Shown: one piece after another, positions 37,040 to 49,836 of the stretch | Position numbering within the stretch: the stretch's first letter is position 1 | Layout of the letters: every line of letters starts with the position of its first letter | Assembly: GCF_027595985.1 (NCBI RefSeq) | Contig: NC_073303.1 | Coordinates: 190,398,972-190,462,971, forward strand | Length of the DNA stretch: 64,000 nucleotides | Direction of reading: 5' to 3' | Source: Sorex araneus | Lineage: Eukaryota > Chordata > Mammalia > Eulipotyphla > Soricidae | Translations under genes and position numbers: made by a program | Notes under the pieces: generated by a model | What the model was told of the DNA's origin: nothing | Databases searched by the model: none | Seen by the model: the letters and a program-made list of their open reading frames with translations, nothing else

Positions 37040-39589
37040 TAAACGCAGACTTTTGCATGTGTTCGTGGAATTTTCACAAAACTTAATGGAGCTGATGATG
37101 TTATGTATTTCAAAGCAGAAAGTTTTATAGAGATAAAAGAGAAAGCTTTATAGGCAGGAAATGCTCTTCCTTAAGACAGGAGATAGGTTTGGAAATAAAG
37201 TCTCTCTGGCTTCAGTCCTGTCTTTCCTTACAAAAGAATGAGACTAACCAAATGAGCATAAAGGGTTCAACAAAGGACATAAGACAATCAAGATATAATT
37301 CCTGTTACAATTTTTATTGTTTTGGTAAAATTTTTGGCCCCAGCAAATACATTAGTTCTTAAATAACTATAATCTGAAGCTTTCACATCATATAGTTCTC
37401 CCCAAGATAAATTTCCTACAAAAATCATCACTGAGCTCCAAATATCTATATATGCGTACATTTTTGGTACTGTGACATTAAATACAAATAATAAAAAGAT
37501 TTATCTGTGGTAGCTCTATGGGTTTGTGATATACCTTGAGGGAGGCCATAAAATAATTCAAAGGAATGAGATGAGGTGGATCAAAATGGCTCCAATATGG
37601 CTAATGTTTACAGGAACAGAAGAACATGAGGGATATTTACTGACAGCAAAGATGATAATGATTCAATTCCCACTGTTCTTTTTGTTTTTCTCTCTATTTT
37701 TTTTCCTTAAGGAATATATGCTGCATTTACAACCAACATTCGGAAATTCGCAGAGAGCCTGGCACCGGAGTTGCATAGCTACAGTGTAATTGGTCTACTC
37801 ACATTTGCAGAAGAGAGATAAATTAAAGCATATGGACTCTTAAATTGTGCTAAAATCTCAGTCACTAGAATAGGTTGGAAGTCTGGGATACTTTGTGTCT
37901 TCTCTAGAAAATAATCTACGCCTAAAAAAATCATGTAAGCCATTTAAAATATACCTAACTTTTAGATCTCTTTGGCATATAGACTGTATTTCTATCATAT
38001 CAATGCATTTAAAAGTAAAATACACTACCTAACTAGTGAGATTTGTAACTGCAAAGTAACGAAACCATAATTTATACTTTAAGACATTTCTATGCTTTAT
38101 TCAGTAAATTTCTTAGCATCGCTTTGTAATTTCACTGAATTATGATGATGATGCTTGATTAAATAGGTTTAATTGCAAAGTGACAAAAATATTTGGTCAC
38201 CTATTCCCAATTTTTGTTCAATGTATATTTGTTCATTATATATATTACAAAGTACTCTTAGGAAAATATAAATGTGAAGGGCACTTGCAGCAAAATATGG
38301 CACACTGGAATCAGTTATTAAAAGCTGTTCACACCTAAAGGAAGGCACATCATAAAACTGGAATTTTGGCAAAAGGCATCAATTTGATATCAATATCTTA
38401 ATCTGTTCATTAACTGTATAGCAATGATTTAAGATAGTACACACACAAAAAAATCTAAGTTACATGTGAATAGAATTCTATAGAAGAGAATCCAAATTTT
38501 TCTTTTCACTCTTCTCTTTTGTAGGCTGCAATATATTTCGTGGTCAAGTTCTGAGATTTTACTTCATGATGGAAGGTCCCATGGGGATATTTGGCTTCTT
38601 ATCTTTTAATCCAAGGCAGTGAGTTTGTTGTTTTTGGAACTTTGTTTATTGGTTCACATTTGGAATAACCCCTGTCTTCTAAATAAAGTCATGATTTTTT
38701 ATTCCAGATAAATTTATATTTCACTTATATTTTATTTTTATTCTAAGTGAAATTGTGATTTTTAGATAGCAGTAACGCTGAAGGTTTCTTAGCTTTATGC
38801 AGCTATTAAAGTACTGCTGACTCTTCTCTAACTCTCCAATTAATTTAAAATATCTTTTTCCTGTTGTTTTCATTCCTAGAAATACAAAACTGCATCTTCC
38901 ATCTACCTAAAACATAAACAGAACTTCTGGAACCCATGGAGTCTACTGATATTCTATTTAGTTATCCCTTCTAGAACATTTTCCTGCCTGACAGTCCTCT
39001 AAGTTCTATTTGGAGTCTTCACAAAGCAATCTAGTGAGAAAAAAAAAAGTTTTGATTATTCCTTGTGGGGAAACCAAAATACCCTTCCTATAACTTCCAT
39101 CCTAGTGCTTCAAAGAGCATAAAACACAGAATGGACACCCCGGCACTGGATCTGAATTAATTCATGAGTGAAGGAAAAAACAATTCTCACAATGACTTTC
39201 AAAACGGCAGAGAAGATTGCTCTTTCTTTATGCTGTCTCGTCTATTCTCTTGGATCTCTTCCCTTCCAGGGTCAAAGGATCGATGGTGTGATTTTCTTAA
39301 GCAATGTGATTTCCAGATGTGGTTTGGTCGATTTCATGACAGTTCTTTGTGCTTAGGCGGATCCCTAGATTCTTTCAATGCATTCCCATCCAAGCACATA
39401 AAATACTCCAGATGGGGGAAGCTCTGAGTAAGAAACACTGTGTTTCTTAGCCTGGACATTCTTCTCAGCATATTGTCTGATGGAGCCAAGTCTTCCTTAC
39501 AGCTGTCCTTCCCTCTCTGTTTCTGAGTTGAGGCATTTTAATCCCCGCCAGGGCTCTGATTTGCCCATGTGCTGCCCTGCAGAGAAGGA
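37040..39589 (-). other. CYYR1: Probable CYYR1 3' UTR and immediate downstream sequence
   Basis: This stretch follows the CYYR1 stop codon and holds no recognisable SINE or LINE, although the window otherwise averages about one SINE per kilobase. Candidate AATAAA signals on the minus strand read as TTTATT on the plus strand at 38731-38736, 38645-38650, 38096-38101 and 37313-37318. I cannot tell which one ends the transcript. Frames such as 39164-39427 (plus) are chance frames within it. Confidence 0.5.
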
Positions 39590-39886
<297 letters not shown>

Positions 39887-39901
39887 TCAAGGCATGCACT
39901 G

Positions 39902-40140
39902 CACTGTAGCACTGTCTTCCCGATTTGCTTGAGCGGGCACCAGTAATGTCTCCATTGTGAGACTTGTTGTTACTGTTTTTGGCATATCAAATACGCCACA
40001 GGTAGCTTGCCATGCTCTGCCATGTGGGCGTGATATTCTCCGAGAGAGGTGCTGGGCTCTCCGAGAGAGACAGAGGAATCGAGCCCTGGGTTGGCTGCGT
40101 GAAAGGCAAACGCCCTACCTGCTGTGCTATCACTCCAGTC
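39902..40140 (-). mobile_element. SOR-B SINE close to CYYR1 exon 4
   Basis: Full-length minus copy, same sense as CYYR1, about 180 bp upstream of the exon 4 acceptor. Its middle module is rearranged (GAGAGAGGTGCTGGGCTCTC). Confidence 0.85.
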
Positions 40141-40194
40141 CATATAATATGTAATACATAAAAATATATTATATATAACATATATAGTCTCTTA

Positions 40195-40357
40195 TTTGGG
40201 GGGAGGGGTGTTGCTGGACACGCCACACCTGGAAGTGCTCAGGAACTACTCCTGGTTCTGGTGATGCTCAGGAGACTGTATGCCTTGCTGGGGAAGAAAC
40301 CTGAGTCAGCGGCATCCAAGGCGAGAGCCTTGTCCCCTGTACTATCTCTCCAGCCCC
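40195..40357 (-). mobile_element. Old SOR-like SINE
   Basis: Minus copy: AGTGCTCAGGAACTACTCCT, GGTGATGCTCAGGAGACTGT and ACTATCTCTCCAGCCCC. Confidence 0.65.
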
Positions 40358-40509
40358 AGATCTTGAGGAGACAAGGCTGTGGGTGGAGTCCCGGAGGGAA
40401 GAGACACTCTCAGTCTTGTGAAAACTCCCCAGAGTCCAGAAAAAGTAGCTGGAGCTGATTGAGCCCGAGTGAGCTGGCATGCTCTGGCAAAAGGACCATA
40501 TTTGGTAAG

Positions 40510-40758
40510 CACTATTAGCACTGTCGTCCCATTGTTCATCGATTTGCTCGAGTGGGCACCAGTAATGTCTCCATTGTGAGACTTTTTGTTACTGTTTTTG
40601 GCATATTGAATATGCCACAGGGAACTTGCCAGACTCTGCCATGTGAGCAGGATACTCTCGGTACCTTGCCGGGGTCTCCAAGAGGGATGGAGGAATTGAA
40701 CCTGGGTTGGCCATGTGCAACAATATTGCAAATGCCCTACCCGCTGTGCTATAATTCC
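40510..40758 (-). mobile_element. SOR-B SINE
   Basis: Full-length minus copy with a small insertion in the head (CAACAATATTGCAAATGCC). A short tandem repeat of TTGGTATCA/TTGCTATCA units follows at 40763-40825. Confidence 0.85.
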
Positions 40759-40762
40759 ATTT

Positions 40763-40825
40763 GGTATCATTGCTATCAATGATTGCTATCATTGGTATCA
40801 TTGGTATCAGTGCTATCATTGCACT
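40763..40825 (+). repeat. Short tandem repeat of TTGGTATCA / TTGCTATCA units
   Basis: Six or so 9-bp units alternate GGTATCATT and GCTATCATT. Confidence 0.85.
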
Positions 40826-43639
40826 TGGTAAATTCACAAATTCATTTCAGCCCTATCATTAGTAGGAGTAATGCTGATAATCATGAATGAATGATTGTTA
40901 GTGCAATCATTTTTAGTGCTAGGTTCAAGGCATGGAAGGGAGAAATGAGAAGGGCTTGAAGAATCAATCTAGGCTCTGAGTATCACAAAGGAGTGATGAC
41001 GGACAGTCATCAGTCATTTTGAATGTACTAGTGAATATATTTGAGAAATGACTCAGCTGTATGGAATTGCAGCTCTAAGAAGAGGTGAGAGGATGAAATA
41101 GAATAGCCAAGGGATTATAAGTGACTCCGCAGTGGGGTGGGCCTGGGCATAGCAGCAGAGCTCCTAAGCAGCTGAGTGCTCCCAGGATGACCAGAGATTT
41201 GGGTCCCTAAACTTGAAGGGCTGGATATAAATGACAAGAGTAAGAAAAAAGAAAAGTGTGATTGCATACGGGAGGACTTGAGTACTACAGAGAATGACCT
41301 GTGAACACTGTCCTGGGGGTAAGTCCCTCACCCCAGTGTTGCTGGTGTGGCCAAAAGCAAGCAGGGAAGTGAGGAAAGGAAGGAAGGAAGGAAGGAAGGA
41401 AGGAAGGAAGGAAGGAAGGAAGGAAGGAAGGAAGGAAGGAAGGAAGGAAGGAAGGAAGGAAGGAAGGAAGGAAGGAAGGAAGGAATGGAGGGAGGGAGGG
41501 AGGGAGGGAGGGAGGGAGGGAGGGAGGGAGGGAGGGAAGAAGGGAGGGAGGGAGGGAGGGAGGGAGGGAGGGAGGGAGGAAGGAAGGGAGGGACAGAAAA
41601 GAAAGAAAAGTAAAAGAAAGAAAGAAAGAATGAATTAAAGAAAGGAATGAAGAAAGAAAGAAGAAAAGAAGGAAGGAAGCAGAGAAATGAAGGAAATGAA
41701 GAAAAAAGAAAAAAGGAAGGAAGGGATAGAATGACAAGCAAGTTTGTGAGTAAGGATGAATAATTCAGTTTTCAAACTCGTGCAAATGTTTTCCAAATAA
41801 TATTTTCACTATAATATTTGCTAACTTCAAATCCAATTTGGTAAAACTTTATTATGTATATGCTTCCCTGTCTATTTTGTAGTGATTTCAATTCCATGTC
41901 AGGAGCTAAAGGAGAGCTATTCCATGCAGCAAATACCAAGTCATTCTGCAACATCTGAGCAAGTCTTCAGAAACCCTTGTGATGAATTGCCAGTAATTGA
42001 ATCATCATCAAGCTCATGATTCCAGTGGAAATTGGTGAGTCTTAATTGCTTACCATGAAAGTAGCCTAAATCACAAGTCTAGTGTCATAATACAGCACAT
42101 AAGGGGCCAAACTCTGCATGCTAGCGAGGCAGGAAAGCACAAACAATATTTGAACAAATTCATTCCTAAGTGCCTTCTAAATTGGGCCATTGCCTATAAG
42201 ATTGTGTGAGTTTTCTGAGCAGTATACATGTACATCGGCCTCACTCTGCATGCAAACTAAACTCTATTTCTACATGAATTTCTTTAGCTTTCTCCTCTTT
42301 GCCAGAAGCTGGCTGATCTGAGCCATTTGCTGACCTGTCTCTCCTCAAGGATGTAAGAAGTCCAACAGAATCATCTGAAGGGGGAAAAAAAAGGAGATGG
42401 AGACAGATCTCTGTACAATGTCCCTTGAAGATTGTTCTGGGAGCAAAGGTTTTCTAGGTCTAGTTGAAGGGCTCCCAGCAGAGAACACGGCTCTGTACCG
42501 CAACCAAGAGGCATCCCCTCTGCTCCTACAGACCCTCAGAGACTGGACTATACCAAGATTTCTTTCATATAACAAAAATGGAATAACCCCTGTGGTGTCT
42601 AAACACACAATTCCCTTTACATTTCACTGTTCCTTCGCTTTATTCTACCTAGGAGGAAGGCGACAAAGAGATTTATAATAAGCTTCACCCAAGCCAAGCT
42701 ATGAAACACTGCAGCCTCCAAGTAAAATGCAGGTTGCAACTGGATGTCTATTGAACGGGTGCTTAGAACCATGTGGCTCAATACTGTTTTGACGGTGACA
42801 CTTTTTCCTGTCTCCCACCCGAAAAGCACAAACTCACTGATACTGCACATCGGTTTTGCATCATTCTCTGTCATGAAGCCTTAATTTGTGCTTTGGCGTG
42901 GGTAAGAAAGTGAGCGGGTTTTGCATACAAAATGCTGGAGATCATTTCAGTGAAAATCCCTCCGCTTTCTATTAGCTGCAGGGTGAACTTGAAACCCTAA
43001 GATATGAAAGAACATTTCTTTCATTTATAGCCTTTATATTTTGATAAAAGGGTAACATATTGCTGGAGAGTGCTATTTTGAGGACTATTCGTCATGAAAT
43101 AAACATGGGGAATTGTTTATGATACTTGCAATCGGATGGCATTTTAAAATAATACTTGTATAACTGTGGGTCAGGTTATCTTTGCTTCTTGCAGACGATA
43201 AGGTCTTTCTAGAAAACAAATCTTTCAAGTTATGGACTTTAGAATTTTGGATTATGGGTGAGAGTTTCTGTCCTTTTTTTATATTTCTTTTTTAAGATAC
43301 CTAAAAATAGATACTGAATGAGGTGAGGACCTACACTCTAGAAATTATATAGTGTTATAAACCAAAAATAAATCAATAAAATTTGTGAAATGAATGTATG
43401 GTTATAGTTGGAGATATGGTGCCTTTACAATTATTTCATAACCAGTGCTTCAATTCTCTAATTTAAATAGGGTCAAATTAACACTTCTCTTTATTATAGT
43501 TGTCTACAACATTGAGAAATTGGGGGGTGCTATAAAATTTATAGAAGATATGTAATGTTTTCACCTTCTCAGACTAACATCTTTGAGGTAAATGTAAAGG
43601 GAAGAGACAAAGGCCTATCAAAAAATATATAATATTATT
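40826..43639. other. Intron sequence, SINE-free
   Basis: Apart from the GGAA-type microsatellite, no repeat was recognised. The 93-codon plus frame at 42397-42678 has no recognised domain and no splice signals I would trust. Confidence 0.45.
41373..41740 (+). repeat. GGAA / GGGA / GAAA microsatellite
   Basis: About 370 bp of nearly pure purine: GGAA repeats to about 41483, GGGA repeats to about 41592, then irregular GAAA. It lies in CYYR1 intron 3. Long frames across it are artefacts. Confidence 0.98.
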
Positions 43640-44287
43640 TTATAATAAGCATTGGCAAGAATGTGTAGAAAAGGAACCCAGTGTGGAGGGAATATTATTC
43701 AGCTATCACTATGAGAGATAACATGGAAGTTGCAGAAAAAATTAAAAAATCAGACTATTCAGCACATCTACTTCTGAGATCCAAAGTGGAACTAAAACAC
43801 TAACTGAAAATTATGGTACCCCGATATTTATTGCGGCATTATTCACAATATTTAAGATATGGTAGCAAGAGAAGTGTCTGTGAATAGATGAATGAATCAA
43901 GGAAATGTGGTATATCTACACACACAGGGGAAGGTTATTCATCATTTAAAAGGAGAATATTCTGCTATTCGTGACAATATTACTGGATCTATGGGTTCAT
44001 ACCAAGCAAACTGTCAGACAGACAAAGACAAATGCCATATGACCTCACTTATATGTAGGATCTTAAAATAAAACAAAACAGCCATGCTCACAGATACAGA
44101 GAGCAAACTGATGACTGTCAGAATTTGGGGCGAGCAGGCCAAACAGGTGAAGAAAGTCAAAAGTACCAACTTCCAGTTGTATAATAAATCCAGGGGAGGA
44201 AAAGTAGAGCATAGTGACAATGGTTAGCAATATTGTTAACTAGCAATAATAGTGTTAACTGTATGTATGAAAGTTACTGGAAGAGTC
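43640..44287 (+). mobile_element. Ancient L1 relic
   Basis: Plus-oriented older L1 3' end: AAGAATGTGTAGAAAAGGAA, CTACTTCTGAGATCC, ATTATTCACAATATTTAAG, GACCTCACTTATATGTAGGA and AAAATAAAACAAAAC. Too mutated to code. A SOR-B inverted pair begins at its right edge. Confidence 0.7.
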
Positions 44288-44514
44288 ATCACTGTCATCC
44301 TGTTGTTCATTGATTTACCCAAGAGGGCACCAGTAATGTCTCCATTCGTCCTAGCCCTGAGATTTTAGCAGCCTCTCCTTACTCATCTTTCCCAATGATT
44401 GGAGGCTTCTTTCAGGGTCAAGGGAATGAGACCTGCTACTGTTACTGTTTTTGGCATATTGAATACGCCACGGGGAGCTTGCCAGGCTCTGCTGTGCGGG
44501 CGGGATACTCTCAG
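44288..44514 (-). mobile_element. SOR-B long variant, left arm of an inverted pair
   Basis: Minus orientation: RTE-like tail, extra segment (TTAGCAGCCTCTCCTTACTC, CTTTCAGGGTCAAGGGAATG) and middle module up to GGGCGGGATACTCTCAG. It faces the plus copy at 44521-44770 head to head; neither has a tRNA head. Confidence 0.85.
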
Positions 44515-44520
44515 ATCAAA

Positions 44521-44770
44521 CAGAGAGCCCGGCAAGCTACTTAGAGTATCCTGCCTGCATGGATAGAGCCTGTTAGGCTACCCATGGCGTATTTGATATG
44601 CCAAAAACATTAACATAGGTCTCATTCCCCTGACCCTGAAAGAGCCTCCAATCGCTGGGAAAGAGGAGTAAGGAAAGGCTTCTAAAATCTCAGGGCTGAG
44701 AGGAATAGGAATGTTACTGCCCGCTCATGTAAATTGACGGACAACGGGATGACAGTGATATAGTGATATA
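44521..44770 (+). mobile_element. SOR-B long variant, right arm of an inverted pair
   Basis: Plus orientation from CAGAGAGCCCGGCAAGCTAC, through CCTGACCCTGAAAGAGCCTC, to GTGATATAGTGATATA. Together with the left arm it forms a roughly 220-bp stem with a spacer of only a few bases. Confidence 0.85.
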
Positions 44771-44969
44771 TACATACATATACATATATGTGGTAGGACA
44801 TCTGTGACAGCACATCTTCCTCTACAGAAATAGGCAATTAGGGCTTTCCTTTTATTCCCCCATCCTAGCTATGCTCTAGAGGCCCAGGAGATGCTGCTCT
44901 GGGTGGTCATTGATTCTTCGAATCATTCTTCAAACTACTGTTTGTTTTCTTTCTTTAAAAATCTGAGCT

Positions 44970-47844
44970 TTTCCCAGGTCAAGATGGATTCACTGGCGAA
45001 TTCTTCCAAAATTTTAAAGAAGACCTGTTGCCAGTTCTTCTCAAGCTTTTCCAGGAAATTGAAAAAACAGGAACCCTCCAAAATAGTTTCTATGAGTCAC
45101 ATATCTCCCTAATACCAAAAGCAAACAAAGACACCACTAAGAAATAAAATTATAGACTAATATCCCTGATGAACACCGATGCAAAGATCCTCAACAAAAT
45201 ATTAGCAAATAGGATCCAACAACTTATCAAAAAGACCATACACCATGACCAAGTGGGATTCATTCCGGGGATGCAAGGATGGTTTAACATTCAGAAATCA
45301 ATCAACATAATCCATCATATCAACAAAAGTAAAGAAAAAACCATATGATTATATCAATAGATGCAGAGAAAGCATTTGACAAGATCCAACATCTGTTCAT
45401 GATGAAAACCCTCATCAAAATGGGTTTTGGAGGAACTTTCCTCAAGATAGTTAAAGCCATCTACCACAAGCCTAGGCAAGCATTATCCTCAATGGGGAAA
45501 AACTAAGGGCCTTTCCTCTAAGATCAGGCACAAGACAAGGATGTCCACTCTCATCACTTCTCTTCAATATAGTACTGGAAGCAGTTGGAATAGCTGTTAG
45601 ACAACAAAAAGAGATTAAAGGCATCCAGATAGGAAAGGAAGAAATCAAACTCTCACTATTCGCAGACGATATGATACTATATCTAGAGAAGCCTAAAACC
45701 TCTACTAAGAATCTTTTAGAAACAATAGACTTATACAGTAAAGTTGCAGAATAAAATCAATACCCAAAAATCCATGGCCTTCCTATATGCAAACAATGAG
45801 ACAGAGGAAAGGGACATGAAAAAAGCAATCCCGTTCACAATCGTACCCCAGAAAATCAAGTACTTCGGAATCAGCTTAACCAAGGAAGTAAAAGACCTCT
45901 ACAAAGAAAACTATAAAACGCTACTCCATGAAATAAAAGAGGACATGAGGAAATGGAAACATATCCCCTGCTCATGGATAGGGAGAATCAACATTGTCAA
46001 AATGGCAATACTCCCCAAAGCATTATACAGATTCAATACGATCCCTATAAGGATACCCATGACATTCTTCAAAGAAACGGATCAAGCAATCCTAAAATTC
46101 TTATGGAACATCAAATACCCATGGATAGCTAAAACAATTCTTGGGAAAAAGACGATGGGAGGCATCACCCTCCCAACCTCAAACTTTACTACAAAGCGGT
46201 AACAGTTAAAACAGCATGGTACTGGAACAAAGGTAGAGCAGCAGACCAATGGAACAGGGTGGAATATCCCTACGCACAACCACAAATGTATGATCATCTA
46301 ATCTTTGATAAGGGAGCAAGAAATGTGAAATGGAGCAAGGAAAGCCTCTTTAACAAATAGTACTGGCAGAACTGGACAACCACATGCAAAAGAATGGGCT
46401 TAGACCTCGATCTGACACCATGCACAAAAGTCAGATCAAAATGGATTAAAGATCTCAACATCAAACCACAATCCATAAGGTACATTAAAGACAAGGTCAG
46501 CAAAACTCTCCACAATATTGAAGATAAAGGTATCTTCAAAGATGACATGCAACTGGCCAACCAAGTGGAAACAGAGATAAACAAATGGGACTACATTAAA
46601 CTAAAAAGCTTCTGCACCGCAAAAGATACAGTGACCAGAATACAAAGACAATCTACAGAATGGGAAAGGATATTCACCCAATACCCATCTGATAAGGGGT
46701 TGATATCAAGGGTATACAAGGCACTGGTTGAACTCTACAAGAAGAAAACACCCAACCCATCAGAAAATGGGGCGAAGATATGAACAGAAACTTTCTTAAG
46801 GAAGAGATACAAATGGCCAAAAGGCACATGGAAAAGTGCTCTACATCACTAATCATCAGGGAGATGCAGATCAAAGCAACCATGAGATACCACCTCACAC
46901 CACACAGACTAGCACACATCCAAAAGAACAAAAGCAACCGCTGTTGGAGAGGATGTGGGGAGAAAGGGACCCTTCTACACTGCTGGTGGGAATGCTGACT
47001 GGTTCACCCTTCTGAAAAAACAATATGGATGCTTCTCAAAAAATTAGAAATTGAGCTCCCATTTGACCCAGCAGTATCACTGCTGGGAATATATCCCAGA
47101 GAAGCAAAAATGTATAGTCGAAATGACATCTGCACTTATATGTTCATCGCAGCACTGTTTACAATAGCCAGAATCTGGAAAAAACCCGAGTGCCCTAGAA
47201 CAGATAACTGGTTAAAGAAACTTTGGCACATCTATATTATGGAATACTATGCAGCTGTTAGAAAAACTGAAGTCATGACCTTTGCATATAAGGGGATCAA
47301 CATGGAAAGTATCATGCTAAGTGAAATGAGTCAGAAAGAGAGACAGACACAGAAAGATTGCGCTCATCTGTGGAATATAAAATAACAGAGTAGGAGACTA
47401 ACACCCAAGAATAGTAGAAATAAGTACCAGGAGGTTGACTCCACCGCTTGGAAGCTGGCCTCACATTCTGGGGAAAAGGCAGCTCAGATAGAGAAGGGAA
47501 CACCAAGTAAAATGTGGTTGGAGATCCCGCTTGGGAGGGGAGATGGGTGCTGAAAGTAGACTAGAGACTGAACACAATGGCCACTCAACACCCCTATTGC
47601 AAACCATAGCACCCAATTGGATAGAGAGAACAAAAGGGAATACCCTGCCACAGTGGCAGGGTGGGGTTGTGGGAGATGGTATTGGGGGATGGGAGGGATG
47701 CTGGGTTTATTGGTGGTGAGGAATGGACACTGGTGAAGGGATGGGTTCTCGAACATTGTATGAGGGAAACACGAGCACGAAAATGTATAAATCTGTAACT
47801 GTACCCTCACGGTGACTCACTAATTAAAAAATAAATTAATTTTA
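44970..47844 (+). mobile_element. L1 retrotransposon, 5'-truncated, ORF2 and 3' UTR
   Basis: This holds the last two thirds of L1 ORF2 plus the 3' UTR. The reverse transcriptase FADD box is at 45659-45670 (FADDMILYL). The C-terminal region includes [19 protein letters not shown] around 46938-46996 and PRTDNWLKKLWHIYIMEYYA around 47195-47255. Several frameshifts and stops, for example near 45145 and 45750, break the frame. A duplication AAAAATCTGAGCT flanks the element (44957-44969 and 47845-47857), so this is one 5'-truncated insertion. It lies inside CYYR1 intron 3, antisense to the gene. Confidence 0.95.
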
Positions 47845-47857
47845 AAAAATCTGAGCT

Positions 47858-48879
47858 CTTTTGGTAACTTATGCTCTGGGATCATACTCCCTTCTGCCCC
47901 TCCAGAGAATGTTGTCTATGATCCCTGGATGGAAAGCACCACCTATTGCACCCAAAATGAATTCATTGGTAATGCAGCATCTGGTCAATGTTCTTTCCAT
48001 CATGATTTCCACTCTCCAACAGTGATTTCAATATCCACACATTTAAATAGGTTTCTAGACCAAGGATGGAGCTTTGCTCTGGGATACTGCATCAATGACC
48101 TGGAATCATGTTGCCATAAATGCAAAATGCCATTCGAGCAACTCTGGGCTTTCTACTGATTTCCATCTCTCTTATCAATCAGAACAAGGTGGTTGTGCAG
48201 TCCCGGTCAATCAGGCATTTTCTATTTTCTCTTATTCTTCTCACTCTTTCGTATTTTATCAGACTTTCCTGTCTTCTACCCTATTTTACAGTCTTTATGT
48301 CGACACTTTCCACTTCATGAAGTGTTAAAGTTTGTATCTCCTAAACTGTCTTCTTTAGTCATTTTTAAAGCACTTGTGACTCTAACCCAGACACTTTTCC
48401 CTTCTCACCTTGTTTGATAACACTTCATAAATTTGACTATAACCCCTTGTTTTCTAGAATACCCATTCTAGCAAGTCATGAACCTCATCTGGATTTTCAT
48501 TTTATTTTGATCATATTTCAGGACCTTAATTTATATTGAAGTGGCTCTTTCCTTATTTTCTTTTCTTTTCAGTTTAGATTTGTGATAAAAACTAAAATTA
48601 CTTCTGTATATCTGTTTTATTTTCCTATTGTCTGACAAAATTCCAAGACTGATTAAATCCAACACTTTGACTATGAAGATCTGCATCTAGAATCTTAATT
48701 TGGCTAGAGGAAAATATATAGTCATACTGGAAAATCTGATTTAAAATAATAGTCATCTTAAGTGTGAATGTTTCTGGCATTGTTTGAAAACTATGAATTT
48801 TGTTGAGCATTTAATCACCCCTCCATTTTCTTATTTTTTTCTCTCTATTTTCTGAGATTACTGTTTTATGCTTTTTTTA
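47858..48879. other. Unique intron sequence
   Basis: Between the L1 and the RTE-tailed composite; nothing recognised. Confidence 0.5.
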
Positions 48880-48892
48880 AACTATGAATACT

Positions 48893-49453
48893 GGCAGAAT
48901 CTCCTGCCCTCGAGCCAGGTTGTCTTCACCAGGGCCCCTCGGAGGGGGGCCAGTTGAGTTTCCCTCCTTGCCCCAAGCAGAGTCCGGCAGATGGAAACCT
49001 CCAGAACCCAGCCACAACCATGCTCAAGGCCACTCTCTACATGCTCGGACAAGCCTCACCCATGAAGGAACCGGCAGAGGAACCCAGGTATGCGGGACCC
49101 ATGGCTGAAATCTCCAAGCCTGCTCAGATCGGGACTGGGCCTCCTCCACCCAGATCCCTAGTTTTCCAGTATCTTGGCAGTCACATCCACAAACTGCCCC
49201 TGCCATGTATCTCATCAATCAATGGCCAAGATCCAGAGACTATAAGACAAAACTCTCAGGAGAGAGCAATGCAGAATCTTGAACAGCAGAGCCTGGCAAG
49301 CTATCCGTGGTATATTCGATATGCCAAAAGCAGTAACAATAATGAACCTCATTCCCCTGACCCTGAACACGACAGGGACAGATGGAGATGTTAATGGTGC
49401 TGGCACGAGCAAATCAATGAGCAACAGGATGACAGTGATACAGTGACAGTGAT
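48893..49453 (+). mobile_element. RTE-tailed composite retroposon, copy 1
   Basis: A 561-bp unit flanked by a perfect 13-bp duplication AACTATGAATACT (48880-48892 and 49454-49466). Its 5' part, about 360 bp and GC-richer than its surroundings, begins GGCAGAATCTCCTGCCC and is not tRNA-like; I do not recognise its source. The 3' part carries the SOR-B middle module (CAGAGCCTGGCAAGC, ATATGCCAAAA) and then the RTE-like tail (TGGAGATGTTAATGG to the GTGATACAGTGACAG repeat). The same 5' part occurs at 12555-12880, so this is a family. It has no coding capacity; open frames across it are chance. Confidence 0.8.
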
Positions 49454-49697
49454 AACTATGAATACTATCTCAAGTCTCAGTGTAAGATTTTATTCGTATT
49501 TCACCACCCCATAAAAAAGCACAATCATAACACATCAGTCTTATTACTAAATCATCTGATGAGAACATGAGTCTACCTAAATTTGTATATTAAACAGGTT
49601 ACTTCTAATTGTCAATAAAATGATGCAAATGGAATTTTAATTTTTAGTGAAATATTTTTAAGAGATTAAAAATTATTCATTATTATACATATATTTT

Positions 49698-49822
49698 TTG
49701 TTTGGGGCAGTGTTCAGGGGTTACTCCTGACAGTGCTTGGTAGACCATATGGGGTGATGGGGACCAAACCAGGTTAGCCCTGTGTAAGGGAAAAGCCTCA
49801 CCCACTGTATTCTCTAGCTCCT
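49698..49822 (-). mobile_element. Old SOR-like SINE
   Basis: Minus copy: AGTGTTCAGGGGTTACTCCT, AGACCATATGGGGTGATGGG and TATTCTCTAGCTCC. The minus-strand L1 at 49837-50889 is inserted just to its right. Confidence 0.65.
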
Positions 49823-49836
49823 TTCCAACAGATTTT

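Noticed and set aside
39164..39427. 87-codon plus frame next to CYYR1 exon 4
   Set aside because: Lies antisense within the probable CYYR1 3' UTR; no domain recognised.
41285..41741. Long low-complexity frames on both strands
   Set aside because: Same artefact, from the GGAA/GGGA microsatellite.
42397..42678. 93-codon plus frame in intron 3 as a nested gene
   Set aside because: No domain, no promoter or splice evidence visible; overlapping minus frame of similar length.
45744..47385. Open frames of 72-152 codons that look like a polymerase gene
   Set aside because: They are pieces of one broken L1 ORF2, not a host gene.
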